From: an uncultured Prevotella sp.
GTDB lineage: Bacteria; Bacteroidota; Bacteroidia; Bacteroidales; Bacteroidaceae
Assembly (NCBI GenBank): GCA_900541575.1
Contig: UQKO01000059.1
Location: 1 to 15,839, forward strand
DNA: 15,839 bases
Direction: 5' to 3'
Below, one piece after another: positions 13,988 through 15,839 of this stretch; within the stretch, counting starts at the first letter, position 1, and each line of letters begins with the position of its first letter. The notes beneath the pieces were generated by a model. It was given only the letters and a program-made list of their open reading frames with translations, had not been told where the DNA came from and made no database searches. A program made the position numbers and the translations under genes.

Positions 13988-14353
13988 ATGGAAACTACAA
14001 GACAACAGAAAATATCCCGACTAATACAGAAGGAACTGAGCGACATCTTTCAGCGACAGACACAGGGCACACATGGTGTGTTGGTGTCGGTGAGCGCTGT
14101 AAGAATCAGTCCCGACCTAAGCATCGCTCGCGGATACTTGAGCATCTTCCCCTCAGAAAAAGCACAAGAGATACTCAACAATATCAACGCGAATACACGA
14201 CAAGTGCGCTACGAACTGGGCACTCGCGTGCGCCATCAGCTACGCATTATCCCCGAACTGAAGTTCTTCCTCGACGATTCTCTCAACTATCTCGACCATA
14301 TCGACTCTCTGCTCAAACGCACTGAGGGCGACGACAAACCTATCGCAGAATGA
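13988..14353 (+). CDS. rbfA: Ribosome-binding factor A
   Basis: 121 residues, started at ATG 13988 (METTRQQKISRLIQKELSDIF); an upstream in-frame start at 13955 only adds unrelated codons. RbfA binds the 30S subunit near the 16S 5' end helix and helps late maturation, especially in the cold. The single KH-type domain is clear: VLVSVSAVRISPDLSIARGY, followed by the helix ILNNINANTRQVRYELGTRV and the closing IPELKFFLDDSLNYLDHIDSLL that marks the family. The C-terminal tail is short and charged. Its stop overlaps the next start as ATGA, so the permease is probably translationally coupled. The 189-base gap before it has several small palindromes (for example GGTGC-CTGT-GCACC at about 13954-13967) and no clear promoter box. 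Confidence 0.93.
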   Translation: METTRQQKISRLIQKELSDIFQRQTQGTHGVLVSVSAVRISPDLSIARGYLSIFPSEKAQEILNNINANTRQVRYELGTRVRHQLRIIPELKFFLDDSLNYLDHIDSLLKRTEGDDKPIAE

Positions 14354-15588
14354 GCCTCATAGAGCGACTAAGACTGCCGCTTTTCTTTGCCCGAAGATAC
14401 TTGTTCTCGCGCAAAAGGGTGGGAGCAATCAATATCATATCGGGCATCTCAGTGGCTGGAGTGGCCTTCGGCACGGCAGCACTGCTGGTGACGCTGAGCG
14501 TGTTCAACGGATTTCGCGACCTCATAGGGAGCCTCTATACGGCTTTCGACCCACAGATTGAGGTGGTGCCAACACAGACGAAGCTCACTCCGATGGATGA
14601 TCCCGCACTGCAACAAATACGCAGCATGAAGGAGGTGGAGGCCGCTAGCTTCTGCCTGGAAGACAATGCGCTCATACTGTTTCAGGGAAGACCCACAGTA
14701 ATTGTGCTGAAAGGGGTTGACGATGACTACGACAAAGTGACGGGAATACGCAGCATCCTCTACGGCAACGGACGCTACGAACTTCATCGCGCCACGCTCA
14801 ACTATGGCATACCAGGCATCGGACTGGCAGCCACAATGGGAGGTATCGACTATGGCTCGCTGCAAATCTGCGCGCCACGAAGAGGCGAAAAGGTAAACCT
14901 CGTCAATCCTGCCGAGAGCTTCAATGCCGACGACTTGACCTCACCCGGAATTTGCTTCAACGTGAACCAAAGGAAGTACGATGAAAACTATATGCTCACT
15001 TCTCTACAGTTTGCTCAGGGCCTCTTTGAGCAGCCGGGCTGCGTCACGGGGCTTGAGCTAAAACTTCGTCAGGGCACTGACCTCGAGGCGGTGAAGAAGC
15101 GCATGCAACAGGTGGCAGGCAGTCGATTTAGAGTGATGGACCAGTTGGAGCAGCAGCAAGAGGTGTTCAACGTGATGAACATTGAGAAGATGATGGCTTA
15201 TTTCTTCCTGACGTTTATTCTCTTGGTGGCTTGTTTCAATATCATTGGTTCCGTGTCGATGCTCATCATCGATAAGCGACAGGACGTGATGACACTGCGC
15301 CATTTAGGAGCTTCGGAGCAGACCATCTTCCGCATCTTCCTGTGCGAGGGGCGCTTAATTACATTGCTCGGTGCATGCCTAGGCATTGGGTTGGGTGCTG
15401 GACTGTGTTGGCTCCAAATGGAATATGGCCTAGTGAAGCTCGGCGGCTCGGCAGACAGTTTTATCATCAACGCCTACCCCGTGAGCATCCATGGAGGCGA
15501 CATTGTGCTGGTGCTCGCCACCGTGATTATCGTGGGATGGGGAGCCGTGTGGTATCCCGTGAAATATCTCAGCAAACGATTCCTGTGA
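14350..15588 (+). CDS. ABC transporter permease, LolC/LolE-type (FtsX superfamily)
   Basis: 412 residues with the lipoprotein-releasing layout: a cytoplasmic start (LPLFFARRYLFSRK), TM1 at about 25-50 (NIISGISVAGVAFGTAALL), a large periplasmic domain of about 230 residues, then three TM segments near 282-305, 335-358 and 382-404. The cytoplasmic loop LRHLGASEQTIFRIF, seen between TM2 and TM3 in the family, is present and would contact the ATPase. It probably releases outer-membrane lipoproteins from the inner membrane together with a LolD ATPase encoded elsewhere; other FtsX/MacB-type roles cannot be excluded, and C versus E type cannot be told by eye. It overlaps rbfA by four bases. A hairpin terminator follows at 15635-15699. 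Confidence 0.88.
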   Translation: MSLIERLRLPLFFARRYLFSRKRVGAINIISGISVAGVAFGTAALLVTLSVFNGFRDLIGSLYTAFDPQIEVVPTQTKLTPMDDPALQQIRSMKEVEAASFCLEDNALILFQGRPTVIVLKGVDDDYDKVTGIRSILYGNGRYELHRATLNYGIPGIGLAATMGGIDYGSLQICAPRRGEKVNLVNPAESFNADDLTSPGICFNVNQRKYDENYMLTSLQFAQGLFEQPGCVTGLELKLRQGTDLEAVKKRMQQVAGSRFRVMDQLEQQQEVFNVMNIEKMMAYFFLTFILLVACFNIIGSVSMLIIDKRQDVMTLRHLGASEQTIFRIFLCEGRLITLLGACLGIGLGAGLCWLQMEYGLVKLGGSADSFIINAYPVSIHGGDIVLVLATVIIVGWGAVWYPVKYLSKRFL

Positions 15589-15605
15589 GGCGCTACGCGC
15601 AGTTT

Positions 15606-15647
15606 AGAGGTTAAAGTTTTAAGGTTTTAAGGTTTAAGGTTATAAAG
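15606..15647 (+). repeat. Short AAGGTTT-type tandem repeats after the permease gene
   Basis: AGAGGTTAAAGTTTTAAGG is followed by further TTTTAAGG and TTTAAGG copies with a period of 8-9 bases, ending in GGTTATAAAG. A related stretch (GAGGTTAGAAGGTTATAAAG) lies at 8786-8805 after ksgA. Confidence 0.55.
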
Positions 15648-15699
15648 TCGCTCTTCGACAGGCAGAGAGGCTTTATGACCTTATTATTTATTATATTAC
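15635..15699 (+). terminator. Terminator of the rbfA-permease operon
   Basis: TAAGGTTATAAAG (15635-15647) pairs with CTTTATGACCTTA (15671-15683) over 13 positions, one a G-T wobble, and CTCT/AGAG adds an inner stem. The 3' side runs into TTATTATTTATTATATT. Confidence 0.7.
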
Positions 15700-15766
15700 T
15701 GACGTTTTCTCTAAAGAAAGTCGGTTCCTTATCTCGCGGGCATGCGGTTGGGAATACTCATCTTTA

Positions 15767-15839
15767 TTTCGCATTTAACAAGGGCGGGCTGAATCATCGT
15801 GCAAGACGAATGCAATCAAGCTTGCTTGAATTGCTGAGC
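15767..15839. repeat. Palindromic dispersed repeat, copy D (cut by the window edge)
   Basis: TTTCGCATTTA (15767-15777) and GGGCGGGCTGAA (15782-15793) align with the first half of copy C. Bases 15796-15834 are the inverse of 10378-10416 with one difference. Compared with copy C the middle (second GGGCTTTCAGCCC arm) is missing, so this copy is a shorter rearranged form. Confidence 0.75.

Noticed and set aside
1..15839. tRNA, rRNA or riboswitch genes
   Set aside because: No cloverleaf with TTCRANYC arm, rRNA core sequence or known riboswitch core was recognised on either strand; a covariance-model scan was not possible.

Overview
The window looks like chromosome of a Bacteroidales bacterium, most likely from the Prevotella/Segatella group. 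Several promoters fit the Bacteroidota -7 consensus TAnnTTTG. Shine-Dalgarno sequences are weak or absent. A large secreted protein ends in a Prevotella-style C-terminal sorting tail, and the housekeeping proteins read as this lineage. All names come from reading motifs by eye; no database search was possible.

Bases 1-1722 are a minus-strand accessory patch that appears to be decaying. It holds a gene remnant (about 1558-1719), an intact toxin-first type II toxin-antitoxin pair of HigBA type (1144-1491 and 810-1142) with a perfect palindrome in its promoter, two unrecognised small ORFs (450-752 and 150-437), and a broken reading frame that runs off the left edge. Bases 1810-4893 form a plus-strand unit: an 873-residue secreted protein with three repeated beta-trefoil-like modules and a T9SS-like tail, then a 60-residue peptide, then three hairpins, the last a strong terminator. 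Minus-strand pepD (5078-6535) and a YbhN/LPG-synthase-TM-type membrane protein (6679-7680) follow, with a second hairpin after pepD that can terminate from either side.

The plus-strand core genes then run: ksgA/rsmA (7963-8787), rmlB (8921-10066), nadA (10960-11946), an Xaa-Pro aminopeptidase (12050-13798), rbfA (13988-14353) and a LolC/E-type permease (14350-15588, ATGA overlap with rbfA). Together they cover 16S rRNA dimethylation and 30S maturation, dTDP-sugar synthesis for surface glycans, NAD synthesis, peptide breakdown and envelope lipoprotein export.

The most unusual DNA is non-coding. A family of about 45-bp nested palindromes lies between genes at 6564-6620, 7769-7826, 10290-10416 and 15767-15839. 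The last two copies also share a 39-bp segment in opposite orientation (38 of 39 identical), flanking about 5.4 kb. The 893-bp gap between rmlB and nadA adds a long bulged terminator and two adjacent tandem arrays, both with a 22-bp period, in which a GAACG/GGACG core recurs at about every second helical turn. The rmlB leader carries three copies of a 20-bp repeat right up to the start codon. I did not find a convincing new multi-gene system. The best candidates for something undescribed are the phased 22-bp array, the palindrome family and the secreted-protein/small-peptide pair.
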